In this document: positions 1 through 8,125 of the stretch, in pieces
Position numbering within the stretch: position 1 is the stretch's first letter
Layout of the letters: each line of letters opens with the position of its first letter
Source: CALCMJ01 sp964475415
GTDB lineage: Bacteria; Bacteroidota; Bacteroidia; Chitinophagales; Saprospiraceae
Reading direction: 5' to 3'
Length of the DNA: 53,884 nt
Assembly (NCBI GenBank): GCA_964475415.1
Contig: CAYYWZ010000022.1
Coordinates: 1 to 53,884 of the forward strand
The notes under the pieces: model-generated
The model's database searches: none
What the model was told of the DNA's origin: nothing
The model's input: only the letters and a program-made list of their open reading frames with translations
Position numbers and translations under genes: made by a program

Positions 1-514
1 AGATGGAGATGGTTATGGAAGTATTTTTGACTGTGATGATACGGACGCGGCAATCAATCCAGGAGTTGAAGAAATAGTTTATGATGGCATTGACAATGAT
101 TGCGATGAAAGCACCTTAGATGATGATCTTGATGAAGATGGTTTTTCGATTATTGATGACTGCGATGATACGAATGCGATGATCAATCCAGATGCAGAAG
201 AAATCCCAGAAAATGGTATCGACGAAGATTGCGATGGAGAAGATGCAATTACAAGTAGTACTTCTAATCTATTATTTGATCGAATTACTATTGCTCCTAA
301 TCCATTTAGAGAACTCATCACTATTAGTAATCCTACAAGTGAAAAAATAACTGTAGAACTATACACTTTATTAGGGGAGAGCGTTATGTCGATAGAATTT
401 GTTAGTGGTAATGAGAAGACCATAAACACTGCCAATTTAAAAGATGGAATCTATATTCTCAGAATACAAGATGCGAAGGGTAGTAATAAATCCCTGAGGA
501 TAATAAAATCCTAA
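1..514 (+). CDS. Partial secreted protein with MopE-like acidic repeats and T9SS type A sorting domain (3' end only)
   Basis: The reading frame is open from base 2 at the window edge and stops at 512-514, so only the last 170 codons are seen. The first 80 or so residues hold two similar units, each with a DCDDT core, an INP(G/D) turn and a closing GID(N/E)DCD. This is the acidic Asp/Cys pattern of the MopE-type putative metal-binding motif, and such units usually bind calcium or another metal in secreted proteins. The last 75 residues, starting near IAPNPF and ending in KSLRIIKS, match a T9SS type A sorting domain. The protein is therefore predicted to cross the outer membrane through T9SS and be anchored or released. 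Its N-terminal function lies outside the window. The family call is confident and the function is unknown. Confidence 0.85.
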   Translation, partial: DGDGYGSIFDCDDTDAAINPGVEEIVYDGIDNDCDESTLDDDLDEDGFSIIDDCDDTNAMINPDAEEIPENGIDEDCDGEDAITSSTSNLLFDRITIAPNPFRELITISNPTSEKITVELYTLLGESVMSIEFVSGNEKTINTANLKDGIYILRIQDAKGSNKSLRIIKS

Positions 515-547
515 AATAAACGTAAAGAAACTATAGATCAAAATGTT

Positions 548-2080
548 ATGTATTATAGATTAATCTCAAAATGTATTATATGCATTTGTCTTTTAGGAGT
601 GTTTTCTTGTAGTAAGAAAGTAACTCCACTGTCTAAAAGTAGTGTTAACATAATTAAATTTGGTTGTAAGCCTAATGATGGACTTGAAGATACTCAAGCT
701 CTGCAAAAGGCCATTAGGTATAGCTTTAAAAATAAAATTGATACGATATTCGTACCTAAAGGAGAATATATATTGAATTCCGTAAACATACATCCTGGTC
801 AGATATTTTTAGGGGAAGAAGGATCACAATTTATTAAAGTCCCTAATGCTGGAAAGTGGTCTCGAATGTTTACAACTCAGAAAACTCAACATCTTGGTGA
901 TGAAGATAGTGATAGGATAGAATTCCATAATTTAAACTTTGATGGAAATAAAGATAAACAGGGTGCGTATAAAAAGTACGAATTACAACAACAGCATCTG
1001 ATTTTTATAGATGGAAATAAGAAGCAAAAAGGAAGAGTACGAGCACTAGTAAAAAATTGTCATTTTAAGAATAGTGTAGCGGATGCAATTTCTATTTATT
1101 GTAATGCTGACGTAAAAGTTCAGGATTGTTCCGCCTATAATGTTTTCAGAGGAGGAGTTGTTCTTACAGGAGGACATAGCAAGTTATCAGTTATTAATTT
1201 CAAAGCAGGTGGTGAAGATGATGTAACAGGTGTAGATATTGAAATCGATGGTAAAGGATTTAGAGATAGCTATAAGACAGAAGTATATTTTAAAGATATA
1301 TTTTTAGAAGGCGATTTTGATGTAAATATGCCCAAAGATGGAATTTTTACTGGAGATAATATACAGGTTACCGGCCCAGGCTTTTTTCTTTTGGCGAAAG
1401 ACAATGGAAAAGTAAATATTAAAAACTCTTCCTTTGTTTTTGAAAACATGAAAAAAACAAGACTATATTTTCCTGGATCGGTAGTTTTTCAAAACTGTAA
1501 TTTCACTACTTACAGATCTGATGAATTTATAACTGGTTTGAGAATATATATGGAAACATCTTATAGGAGAGAAGGTAATCAATCTTTAAAATTTATAGAT
1601 TGTAATTTCTACACTGATAAAAAAGGCGAAAAGGCATGTTATGCTCTCTTAAATATAGAAAACTTTACTCATGTGGAAACAAACATTATTGACATTGATA
1701 AATGTGTATTTGATGGAGACTATGACTCAGCTATCTTTTTTAGTAAGGGGGGGAATGCAAAAATTACTAATAGCTATTTTAAAGAGTCTACTCCCATAGA
1801 GATAAGTAGCTCAAAAGGTAAAAAGATCTTGAAATTGAAAATGGATAAAGTAAGAATCGATAACACAGTAAACAAACTTATATATTCCAAAAATCCTTGG
1901 AATGGAAATAATATAGAAGTGGATAATTTAATATTTAATGGAGAGGACTTACAGGATTTTGATGTTGGAAAGTTTGTAAAATTGGGTAATGTTATCTATA
2001 CCCATAAAATTAATAAAGAAGATCTTGACGCTAAGCTTAAGTTTGATAAGAGAGGATTATTAATTAATGATAAGAAATAA
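548..2080 (+). CDS. Right-handed beta-helix lipoprotein, pectate-lyase-superfamily-like
   Basis: 510 residues. The N terminus is a signal peptide ending in a lipobox-like LLGVFSC, so Cys21 is the probable lipidation site. Residues about 35-90 (FGCKPNDGLEDTQALQKAI, then FVPKGEY) are the typical opening of the pectate lyase 3 / GH28-like beta-helix fold. The rest is rich in short strands with Asn and Cys ladders (for example KNCHFKNS and FQNCNF), as expected for a parallel beta-helix. Enzymes of this fold cleave or epimerise acidic polysaccharides, so it may trim or modify the glycan made by the downstream genes; that is inference. Its last 14 bp overlap the next gene, suggesting co-translation. 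A run of seven G lies inside the gene at 1747-1753. Confidence 0.75.
   Translation: MYYRLISKCIICICLLGVFSCSKKVTPLSKSSVNIIKFGCKPNDGLEDTQALQKAIRYSFKNKIDTIFVPKGEYILNSVNIHPGQIFLGEEGSQFIKVPNAGKWSRMFTTQKTQHLGDEDSDRIEFHNLNFDGNKDKQGAYKKYELQQQHLIFIDGNKKQKGRVRALVKNCHFKNSVADAISIYCNADVKVQDCSAYNVFRGGVVLTGGHSKLSVINFKAGGEDDVTGVDIEIDGKGFRDSYKTEVYFKDIFLEGDFDVNMPKDGIFTGDNIQVTGPGFFLLAKDNGKVNIKNSSFVFENMKKTRLYFPGSVVFQNCNFTTYRSDEFITGLRIYMETSYRREGNQSLKFIDCNFYTDKKGEKACYALLNIENFTHVETNIIDIDKCVFDGDYDSAIFFSKGGNAKITNSYFKESTPIEISSSKGKKILKLKMDKVRIDNTVNKLIYSKNPWNGNNIEVDNLIFNGEDLQDFDVGKFVKLGNVIYTHKINKEDLDAKLKFDKRGLLINDKK
1747..1753 (+). repeat. G7 homopolymer inside the beta-helix lipoprotein gene
   Basis: Seven consecutive G occur in an otherwise very AT-rich gene, encoding the end of Lys and Gly-Gly. 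It is the longest G or C run I noticed in the window. Slippage here would shift the frame after about residue 400. Whether it varies cannot be told from one sequence. Confidence 0.6.
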
Positions 2081-3197
2081 TATAATTAGGAATATAGCTA
2101 AATCGGATCTACTCATTCTATTATTCTTTAGTTGTATTTTTATTTTCTATCCGATTAAAGTCTTTAAAAATGGTGAAATACAAATTACTAACTATTTTAC
2201 TTTATTTTTCACTTTTACAGTTATTTTATTTAACAAGAAAACTTTTGTTTCTTTAATTAAGAAGAAACAGTTTAAATACTTAGGACTATTTTCCTTGTGG
2301 ACTCTATTCATAAACATAATTTATGGATACAAACTTTCAGATCCGAAATTTTTAGGTAATGCCTATGTTTATATAAGTTATTTTCTATTTGCGACAGCCT
2401 CAATGGTTGTTTTGATAAAGTATGAAATTAAATTGGTTTCTATATTCGTCTGGACTAATTTACTGACCCTTATCGTAATTAGTATTTACATATTATATTT
2501 TAGCTATGAAGAAAATTCTATTGCTACTTTTAACAATAAGAATCAATTAGCACATTGGGTATTGTTTGTTCCGGTCTCTTTTGCGTTGATATATAAGAAT
2601 TATAAAACCCTTATTAGCAGCAAAATTTATATTCTGGTTTTATCCCTGTGTGTCTGTCTCTCTTACCTAAGTATAAGTAGAGCCGCTTCGGGTGGTTTAT
2701 TAATGTTATTGTTGATAATTGCAATAAAAAATATACGCTTAATTCTTTATGCAGTTATTTTATCCTTAGGTATTTTATCTATACATTATTTAATAGGGCC
2801 TTCTAAAATAGATCGAGATGTCAAGAAGATTGAAAAAAAGTACCTCAAATCAAGCAGCAAATATGATTCGTTTATGGGTAGAGGATATTGGAGAATCCTA
2901 AAATACCCACAGTATATAGTATTCGGCGCTGGAGAAAAGCAGTCTAAAAAAAGATTTAATGATAAATATGAAATACACAGCTCCTATGGTAATATTTTAT
3001 TTTCATATGGTATTGTTGGGTTTTTATTATTGTTTGGAGCATATTATTATTTTTTTAATGAGCTACGGTGGGATTTGCTCTTAGTGTTTCCGTTATTATT
3101 TTTATCTCTATTTCATAATAATTTGAGATCACCCTTCATCTGGTTGTTTCCAGTTTTTTACTATTATATTTCGTATAAGCATAAACTAGCACAATAA
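2067..3197 (+). CDS. O-antigen ligase/polymerase-like integral membrane protein
   Basis: 376 residues with about ten hydrophobic segments. A stretch around residues 155-175 (FNNKNQLAHWVLFVPVSF) resembles the conserved N-x-N region that follows the mid-protein helices in O-antigen ligase (WaaL/Wzy superfamily) proteins. A larger periplasmic-type loop follows at about residues 245-300, with a conserved-looking GRGYW and a later HSSYGNILFSYGIVG. These proteins join polymer to lipid A core or polymerise repeat units at the periplasmic face. Because a Wzm/Wzt exporter lies downstream and no Wzx flippase is visible, a ligase role seems more likely than Wzy. The gene overlaps its upstream neighbour by 14 bp and joins the next through TAATG. 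The fold assignment is good and the exact role uncertain. Confidence 0.75.
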   Translation: MIRNNIIRNIAKSDLLILLFFSCIFIFYPIKVFKNGEIQITNYFTLFFTFTVILFNKKTFVSLIKKKQFKYLGLFSLWTLFINIIYGYKLSDPKFLGNAYVYISYFLFATASMVVLIKYEIKLVSIFVWTNLLTLIVISIYILYFSYEENSIATFNNKNQLAHWVLFVPVSFALIYKNYKTLISSKIYILVLSLCVCLSYLSISRAASGGLLMLLLIIAIKNIRLILYAVILSLGILSIHYLIGPSKIDRDVKKIEKKYLKSSSKYDSFMGRGYWRILKYPQYIVFGAGEKQSKKRFNDKYEIHSSYGNILFSYGIVGFLLLFGAYYYFFNELRWDLLLVFPLLFLSLFHNNLRSPFIWLFPVFYYYISYKHKLAQ

Positions 3198-3871
3198 TGT
3201 ATCTACCTTTTAAATTCGTTGCTGATTTTGTTTTATCCATACTTGCATTATTAATTTTGTCTCCGCTCCTTATACCTATCGTCATAGGCTTACTGTTAAC
3301 AGGAGAAGGCTACGTATTCTATAGGCAGAGGAGAGTTGGTTTAAAAAATAGTCTTTTTGAAGTATACAAATTTGCAACTATGCTAAAAAATAGTCCTAAT
3401 CTTCCAGGTGGTGCTATAACTGTAAAGAATGATCCTAGGATTACACCAATGGGAGGATTTTTAAGAAAATCAAAAATCAATGAATTACCTCAATTGCTGA
3501 ATATACTTAAAGGAGATATGAGTTTCGTAGGACCAAGACCAGTAATGAAAGAACAAAGCTTTGATCATTACCCTGAGGATGTTAAAAAAGTAATCTATAA
3601 TCTAAGACCTGGTCTTACAGGTATTGGTTCTTTAATTTTCAGAGATGAAGAAGATCTGATTACTCAGGTAAAAGATGACGGAGGAGACCCAGAAAAATTT
3701 TACATTCATAAAATATATCCTCATAAAGGTGAATTAGAAAAGTGGTATCAAAAAAATTTTTCTTTCTGGACAGATTTTAAAATTCTCTTTGCCACAGCTT
3801 GGGTAGTGATATTCCCAAAATCCAATGTGGCATATAAGTGGTTTAAGAATATTCCTAAAAGAAATTTTTAG
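3197..3871 (+). CDS. Initiating sugar transferase (polyprenyl-phosphate phosphoglycosyltransferase, PglC/WcaJ catalytic domain)
   Basis: 224 residues, the size of the minimal catalytic domain. One N-terminal hydrophobic (re-entrant) helix at about residues 8-32 is followed by YRQRRVG, a KFATM block in place of the usual KFRSM, and DPRITPMGGFLRK. INELPQL and the signature GDMSFVGPRPV come next. Enzymes of this family transfer a sugar phosphate from a UDP-sugar to undecaprenyl phosphate on the inner face of the inner membrane and so start a glycan chain. The start codon overlaps the upstream stop (TAATG). A 205-bp gap follows, so this probably ends the first transcription block. Substrate sugar cannot be read from the sequence. 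Confidence 0.9.
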   Translation: MYLPFKFVADFVLSILALLILSPLLIPIVIGLLLTGEGYVFYRQRRVGLKNSLFEVYKFATMLKNSPNLPGGAITVKNDPRITPMGGFLRKSKINELPQLLNILKGDMSFVGPRPVMKEQSFDHYPEDVKKVIYNLRPGLTGIGSLIFRDEEDLITQVKDDGGDPEKFYIHKIYPHKGELEKWYQKNFSFWTDFKILFATAWVVIFPKSNVAYKWFKNIPKRNF

Positions 3872-3927
3872 TTACACTAGAACAGTAATTAATTCATGAT
3901 CATCTTATACTCCGATTATGGATAAAG

Positions 3928-3954
3928 TGTTATATTAAATTCCTCAATATAACA
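3928..3954 (+). terminator. Hairpin downstream of the sugar transferase gene, possible weak terminator
   Basis: A perfect 9-bp inverted repeat (TGTTATATT / AATATAACA) has a 9-nt loop and lies 56 bp after the stop codon. There is no T-run after it and the stem is AT-rich, so termination activity is doubtful. The 205-bp gap at 3872-4076 otherwise shows nothing I recognise. Confidence 0.3.
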
Positions 3955-4076
3955 TGGTATCTTCTGGATAATTTAATATTCTTAAAATTGTATTGTGCAT
4001 AAACAGAAAATTAAAAGCAGTTAAAAGAATATTAAAAAATTAAGAACCCTAAAAGTAAGTAACAGCAGATTCGTAG

Positions 4077-4970
4077 ATGGAAAAAAATAGTATTATGGAA
4101 CCTTTAGTTTCTATAGTAGTACCTTGTTATAACTCTGAGGAAACTATTGTTAAAGCTTTAGCTTCTCTAATTAATCAAACTTATTCTAATTGGGAGGCTT
4201 TAGTTGTAAATGATGGATCAACAGATCGTACTAAAGATAAAGTAGATTTATTTGATGATCCAAGGATTAGATATTTTGAATTTCAAGAAAATAAAGGAAG
4301 AGCTTATGCTAGACAGAAAGCCCTTAATGAAGCGAAAGGGCAATATTTATCAACTTTAGATTCTGATGATTGGATTTACCATAAGAAATTAGAAGAACAA
4401 GTACAACTATTAGAATCTGATCCAGATCTTGTCGTAGTTGGTGGAGGGATAGCAGCTACAGATGGTAATTTCAATTTATTTGGCTACAGATTTGGAGAAA
4501 AGAATTTGAATAAGAAATTATCCTTTGAAAAAATTGTTCAACCAAAATTTCCTAATGCAGTTTGCATGATGCGAATGAAAAGAGCTAAATCCTTCGGCTA
4601 TAACTTAAAGCTGAACAGATCTCAAGATTCTGATTTTCTAATAAAAGTATTGAAAGATCAAAATTATTTAATTTCTGATAAAATCTGGTATGTATACTCC
4701 GAACTCAATTCTGTTAACTATTGGAAAATATTAAATTCTTATAGATTTTCCTTGTTATTCTTTTCTACTTACTGGAAAACCCACCCGCTTCAGACAATTC
4801 ATAATATATTTTTATTACTTCTGAAGGTAGTTTTTCATCTTACTGTCAGACCTTTTGCAGATATAAAAAAGATCCTTTCAAATAGATCAGAAAAGATCAA
4901 TGGTAAAATAGAGAATGAATTCCACAAGGAAGTTGTTTTACTAAAAAAGACTATGGAATCAATACAGTAA
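4077..4970 (+). CDS. Family 2 glycosyltransferase
   Basis: 297 residues. It has the GT2 GT-A fold opening PLVSIVVPCYNSEETI, the nucleotide-binding VVNDGSTD at about residues 45-52, and the metal-binding TLDSDDW at about 95-101. It would transfer a sugar from a nucleotide sugar to a lipid-linked or growing acceptor at the cytoplasmic face. A second ATG at 4095 would put the conserved VSIVVPCYN at the usual distance from the N terminus and is an equally good start. It is followed after 4 bp by a methyltransferase that starts with TTG. Donor and acceptor are unknown. Confidence 0.88.
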   Translation: MEKNSIMEPLVSIVVPCYNSEETIVKALASLINQTYSNWEALVVNDGSTDRTKDKVDLFDDPRIRYFEFQENKGRAYARQKALNEAKGQYLSTLDSDDWIYHKKLEEQVQLLESDPDLVVVGGGIAATDGNFNLFGYRFGEKNLNKKLSFEKIVQPKFPNAVCMMRMKRAKSFGYNLKLNRSQDSDFLIKVLKDQNYLISDKIWYVYSELNSVNYWKILNSYRFSLLFFSTYWKTHPLQTIHNIFLLLLKVVFHLTVRPFADIKKILSNRSEKINGKIENEFHKEVVLLKKTMESIQ

Positions 4971-4974
4971 TTAG

Positions 4975-5739
4975 TTGACTACAGCTCACTCATATAAATA
5001 TAAGATCAGTCATAAAAATACCTCGTTAAGTTTAATTAGTCAGTCTTGGAAAGATTTTGATACAATAATAAAATCAATTATTGTTAATAATAATATTTCG
5101 AAAATATTAGAAATTGGAGGAGGAAGGAATCCATATTTGGATTCTTCTTTTATCGAAGATCATAATATAGATTATACTATATTTGAGATTGATGAGCAAG
5201 AATTATTATTAGCAAAAAAATTGTATCCTTCATTTATTGTAGATCTTTCATCTGATGAAGCTGATATTAGTAAATATAAGGGAACTTTCGATTTAGTCTT
5301 TTCTCATATGGTTATGGAACATGTGAATACGCCTGATCAATTTCATAAGAACTGTGTCAGTATTACAGCAGATAAGGGATTTGTTGTACATTTTTTTGCT
5401 ACCAAATATTCGATTCACACCCTACTAAACCAAGTTTTACCTGACTTTATTTCTGACTGGTTAGTATTTACTTTTCAAACCAGAAAAAAGGAGTTTCATG
5501 CTAAATTCAAAGCATATTACAAATGGTGTTTTGGCCCAACTAAAAAAAATATAGCAAGATTAGAAAAGGTGGGATATAGGCTAATCCAGTATAATGGTTA
5601 TGTAGGTCATAATTATTTAAATCGATATAAGTTTTTACATTTTTTCGAGAAAATATGGAGTAAGTTTTTACTCAAAGTTAATTCACCATTAATGTGCTCT
5701 AATGCTTTTTTTGTAGCCCAAAAATCTAAGGATAGTTAA
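4975..5739 (+). CDS. Class I SAM-dependent methyltransferase
   Basis: 254 residues. The SAM-binding glycine loop reads ILEIGGGRNPYL (about residues 41-52). The adenine/acidic strand follows (YTIFEIDEQEL), then FDLVFSHMVMEHV, typical of Methyltransf_11/23-type enzymes that often methylate sugars in glycan loci. The only start available is TTG at 4975. An in-frame TAG immediately precedes it at 4972 and the next ATG is deep inside the domain. It lies 4 bp after the GT2 gene, so translational coupling is likely. It could methylate the glycan made by this locus, or an unrelated small molecule. Confidence 0.8.
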   Translation: MTTAHSYKYKISHKNTSLSLISQSWKDFDTIIKSIIVNNNISKILEIGGGRNPYLDSSFIEDHNIDYTIFEIDEQELLLAKKLYPSFIVDLSSDEADISKYKGTFDLVFSHMVMEHVNTPDQFHKNCVSITADKGFVVHFFATKYSIHTLLNQVLPDFISDWLVFTFQTRKKEFHAKFKAYYKWCFGPTKKNIARLEKVGYRLIQYNGYVGHNYLNRYKFLHFFEKIWSKFLLKVNSPLMCSNAFFVAQKSKDS

Positions 5740-5769
5740 CTAAAAATTTTGTATACAGTTATTTCAAAT

Positions 5770-6834
5770 ATGAATTCTAATAACTACATAGCCATCATGG
5801 CAGGAGGAATAGGTTCCAGATTCTGGCCTAGTTCTACAATAGATAATCCAAAACAATTTCTTGATATTCTAAATATTGGAAAATCATTAATTAGACTAAC
5901 TTATGAGCGTTGTCTTCTAATGGTGCCTAATGAAAATATTTTGATCATCACTAATAAGCGTTATAAAAATCTAGTTGTAAAGCATCTTCCAGAACTACCC
6001 TTAAAGAATATTTTATGCGAACCTTCTATGAATAATACAGCACCTTCTGTTGCTTACACAGCACTGCATATAGGAGCAAGAAATTCTGAGGCAGTATTTG
6101 CTGTATTACCTTCTGATCATATGATCTTGAAGGAGAATGCGTTTGTACTAGCTTTAGAAAAAGCATTTACATTTGCAAAGGAAAACAATTCTATAGTTAC
6201 CTTAGGAATTAGTCCTACGAGACCAGATACTGGTTATGGATATATAGAAACAAAAAAAGAAGACAAAGATGAGATAAAAAGGGTAATTTCTTTTAGAGAA
6301 AAGCCAGATCTTAAGATTGCTCAACAATATTTACAAGCTGGAAATTATCATTGGAATGCAGGAATGTTTATTTGGAGTTTAGAAACTATACTATCATCTT
6401 TTATGAAAAATGCTCCACAGATTATGGAAACGCTTAGTCAGCAAGTAGAAAAGTTTGGGACTGATGCGGAGCAATCTTATATTGATGAAGTTTATCCAGA
6501 GACAGATAAAATTTCAGTAGACTATGCAATTTTGGAGAAAGCTGATAATGTCTATACACTTCCTGTAGATATTGGGTGGAGTGATTTAGGTACTTGGAAT
6601 AGTCTCCATGCTTATCTTGACAAGGATAATAGGAACAACGTTATACAATCCGATAATTACTATATAGAAGATGTTAAAGACTCTATAATTCGCACCAGTA
6701 GTGAACGGGAAATCGTTATTAAAGGACTGGACGGGTATATTGTCATCGACGAACCTGGATCTTTATTGATTTACCCTAAATCTGATGAACAAGAGATTAA
6801 AAGTGTAGTAAAGAAGTTACATGAACTCAAATAG
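5770..6834 (+). CDS. manC: Mannose-1-phosphate guanylyltransferase
   Basis: 354 residues in this start choice. The nucleotidyltransferase signature is IMAGGIGSRFWPSS with NPKQF close behind. VLPSDHMI, GYGYIETK, FREKPD and WNAGMFIW follow in the order seen in GDP-mannose pyrophosphorylases. The length fits the short form without a C-terminal phosphomannose isomerase domain. The enzyme makes GDP-mannose from mannose-1-phosphate and GTP, feeding mannose or GDP-derived deoxysugars to the glycosyltransferases around it. I chose the ATG at 5770, whose product starts MNSNNYIAIMAGG. An in-frame TTG at 5749 would add seven residues without matching the family start. Confidence 0.93.
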   Translation: MNSNNYIAIMAGGIGSRFWPSSTIDNPKQFLDILNIGKSLIRLTYERCLLMVPNENILIITNKRYKNLVVKHLPELPLKNILCEPSMNNTAPSVAYTALHIGARNSEAVFAVLPSDHMILKENAFVLALEKAFTFAKENNSIVTLGISPTRPDTGYGYIETKKEDKDEIKRVISFREKPDLKIAQQYLQAGNYHWNAGMFIWSLETILSSFMKNAPQIMETLSQQVEKFGTDAEQSYIDEVYPETDKISVDYAILEKADNVYTLPVDIGWSDLGTWNSLHAYLDKDNRNNVIQSDNYYIEDVKDSIIRTSSEREIVIKGLDGYIVIDEPGSLLIYPKSDEQEIKSVVKKLHELK

Positions 6835-6900
6835 GAATCAATCACTATTATTAGCAAAATAGATCGGTAGTAATAAAATTTTAAAGGTCTGTACTACGAA

Positions 6901-6931
6901 TTTCTAAAGCCATAAAATTTATCTAACTTTG
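6901..6931 (+). promoter_or_regulatory. Bacteroidota-type promoter for the GT4 gene at 6951
   Basis: TTTC at 6901-6904 is separated by 19 bp from TAACTTTG at 6924-6931. The second box matches the TAnnTTTG -7 consensus of the phylum exactly, and the first differs by one base from the TTTG -33 box. The GTG start follows 20 bp later. Confidence 0.6.
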
Positions 6932-6950
6932 TGATAACGAAAAGATACCT

Positions 6951-8087
6951 GTGATTTCTAGTAAACGTATAGGCATTGTTGCAAACACAACTTGGAATAT
7001 CTACAATTTCAGGCTTAATGTTATTGATCTTCTAGTAAAAGAAGGTCATGATGTATTCGTTATGGCGCCTATAGACGAGTATATAGAGTATAAAGAACGA
7101 TTCCCTTCTGTTAAACATATTCCCTTAAGAGTGCTAACAAGAGATGGTAAGCATCCTCTTAAAGACTTTATGCTCATAGAGGAACTTAGGCGGAAGTATA
7201 AAAGGCTAAAGCTTGATATTGTTATTCATTACACACATAAGCCTAATATATATGGAGCAATAGCAGGAAAACTTACCAATATACCCACCATAGGAATAGT
7301 AACAGGTCTAGGCTATCCATTTCTAAAGAAAGGGTGGATGGAAAAGCTTGTGGCTACTATGTATAGATTGACTTCAGGACTTCATAAGAAAGTAATTTTC
7401 GAAAATGAAGATGATAGGGTCATGTTTATCAAGCAAAAACTTGTGAAAAAAGAAAAAGCTATTTCTATAAAAGGTTGTGGAGTAAATATTGCTCATTTTG
7501 CACCGATGGATGCACCCGTAAGAAATGGTATTACTAGGTTTACCTTTATAGGTAGGTTATTATATGATAAGGGTATAAAGGAGTTTGTACAGGCTGCCTC
7601 AGATATAAAAACCCGTTATAATGGAAAATCGAAATTTACAGTAGTAGGAGAAATAGATAAAGACAATCCCTCTTCTGTAAATCCGGATGAACTTGCAGAA
7701 TGGGTTCATGAAGATATTATCGACTATAGAGGCTATGTAAAAGATGTAAGATCAATTATAAGTAACTCAGATTGTATTGTACTTCCTTCTTATAGAGAAG
7801 CAATAGCTAGATCGTTAACGGAGTCTATGGCTATGGGTAAGCCTATTATTGCAACAGAGACTGCGGGTTGTAGAGAGGCTATCGATCAAGGTGAAAATGG
7901 ATTCCTCGTTCCTATTAAAGATAGGGACTCGCTTAGAGAGGCGATGGATAAAATTATCAATATGAATAATGATCAGCTCAAATCTATGGGTGAAAAAGGA
8001 AGACAAAAAACAATAAAGGAATTTGATGATCGTATCATCGCCAAAAATATTGTCGACGAAATATATAAGGCATTAAATATTCAATAA
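6951..8087 (+). CDS. Family 4 glycosyltransferase
   Basis: 378 residues with the GT-B fold. The N-terminal domain opens with IGIVANTTWNIYNFRLNVI and contains THKPNIYG and IGIVTGLGYPF. The C-terminal domain has FIGRLLYDKGIKEF (about residues 198-211) and the E-x7-E nucleotide-binding region, EAIARSLTESMAMGKPIIAT, near residue 285. It closely resembles the GT4 enzymes found beside undecaprenyl-linked phosphoglycosyltransferases, which add the second sugar. The start is GTG; no in-frame ATG gives a full N-terminal domain. It has its own promoter-like element just upstream. Confidence 0.9.
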   Translation: MISSKRIGIVANTTWNIYNFRLNVIDLLVKEGHDVFVMAPIDEYIEYKERFPSVKHIPLRVLTRDGKHPLKDFMLIEELRRKYKRLKLDIVIHYTHKPNIYGAIAGKLTNIPTIGIVTGLGYPFLKKGWMEKLVATMYRLTSGLHKKVIFENEDDRVMFIKQKLVKKEKAISIKGCGVNIAHFAPMDAPVRNGITRFTFIGRLLYDKGIKEFVQAASDIKTRYNGKSKFTVVGEIDKDNPSSVNPDELAEWVHEDIIDYRGYVKDVRSIISNSDCIVLPSYREAIARSLTESMAMGKPIIATETAGCREAIDQGENGFLVPIKDRDSLREAMDKIINMNNDQLKSMGEKGRQKTIKEFDDRIIAKNIVDEIYKALNIQ

Positions 8088-8125
8088 TTTTTCTAATAAT
8101 AACTTAATGCTTTTCTATTATTTTC

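Noticed and set aside
79..435. 118-residue minus-strand reading frame opposite the MopE-like gene
   Set aside because: It is Ser/Ile-rich low-complexity sequence produced by the reverse of Asp-rich codons. The plus-strand frame has clear domain motifs.
2067..3197. Assignment as Wzy polymerase
   Set aside because: No Wzx flippase or Wzz-type co-polymerase is visible and an ABC exporter is present, so a ligase role is preferred. It is not excluded.
5542..5549. A8 tract in the methyltransferase gene (also A8 at 14129-14136 in asnB) as phase-variable sites
   Set aside because: Runs of this length of A or T are expected by chance in DNA this AT-rich.
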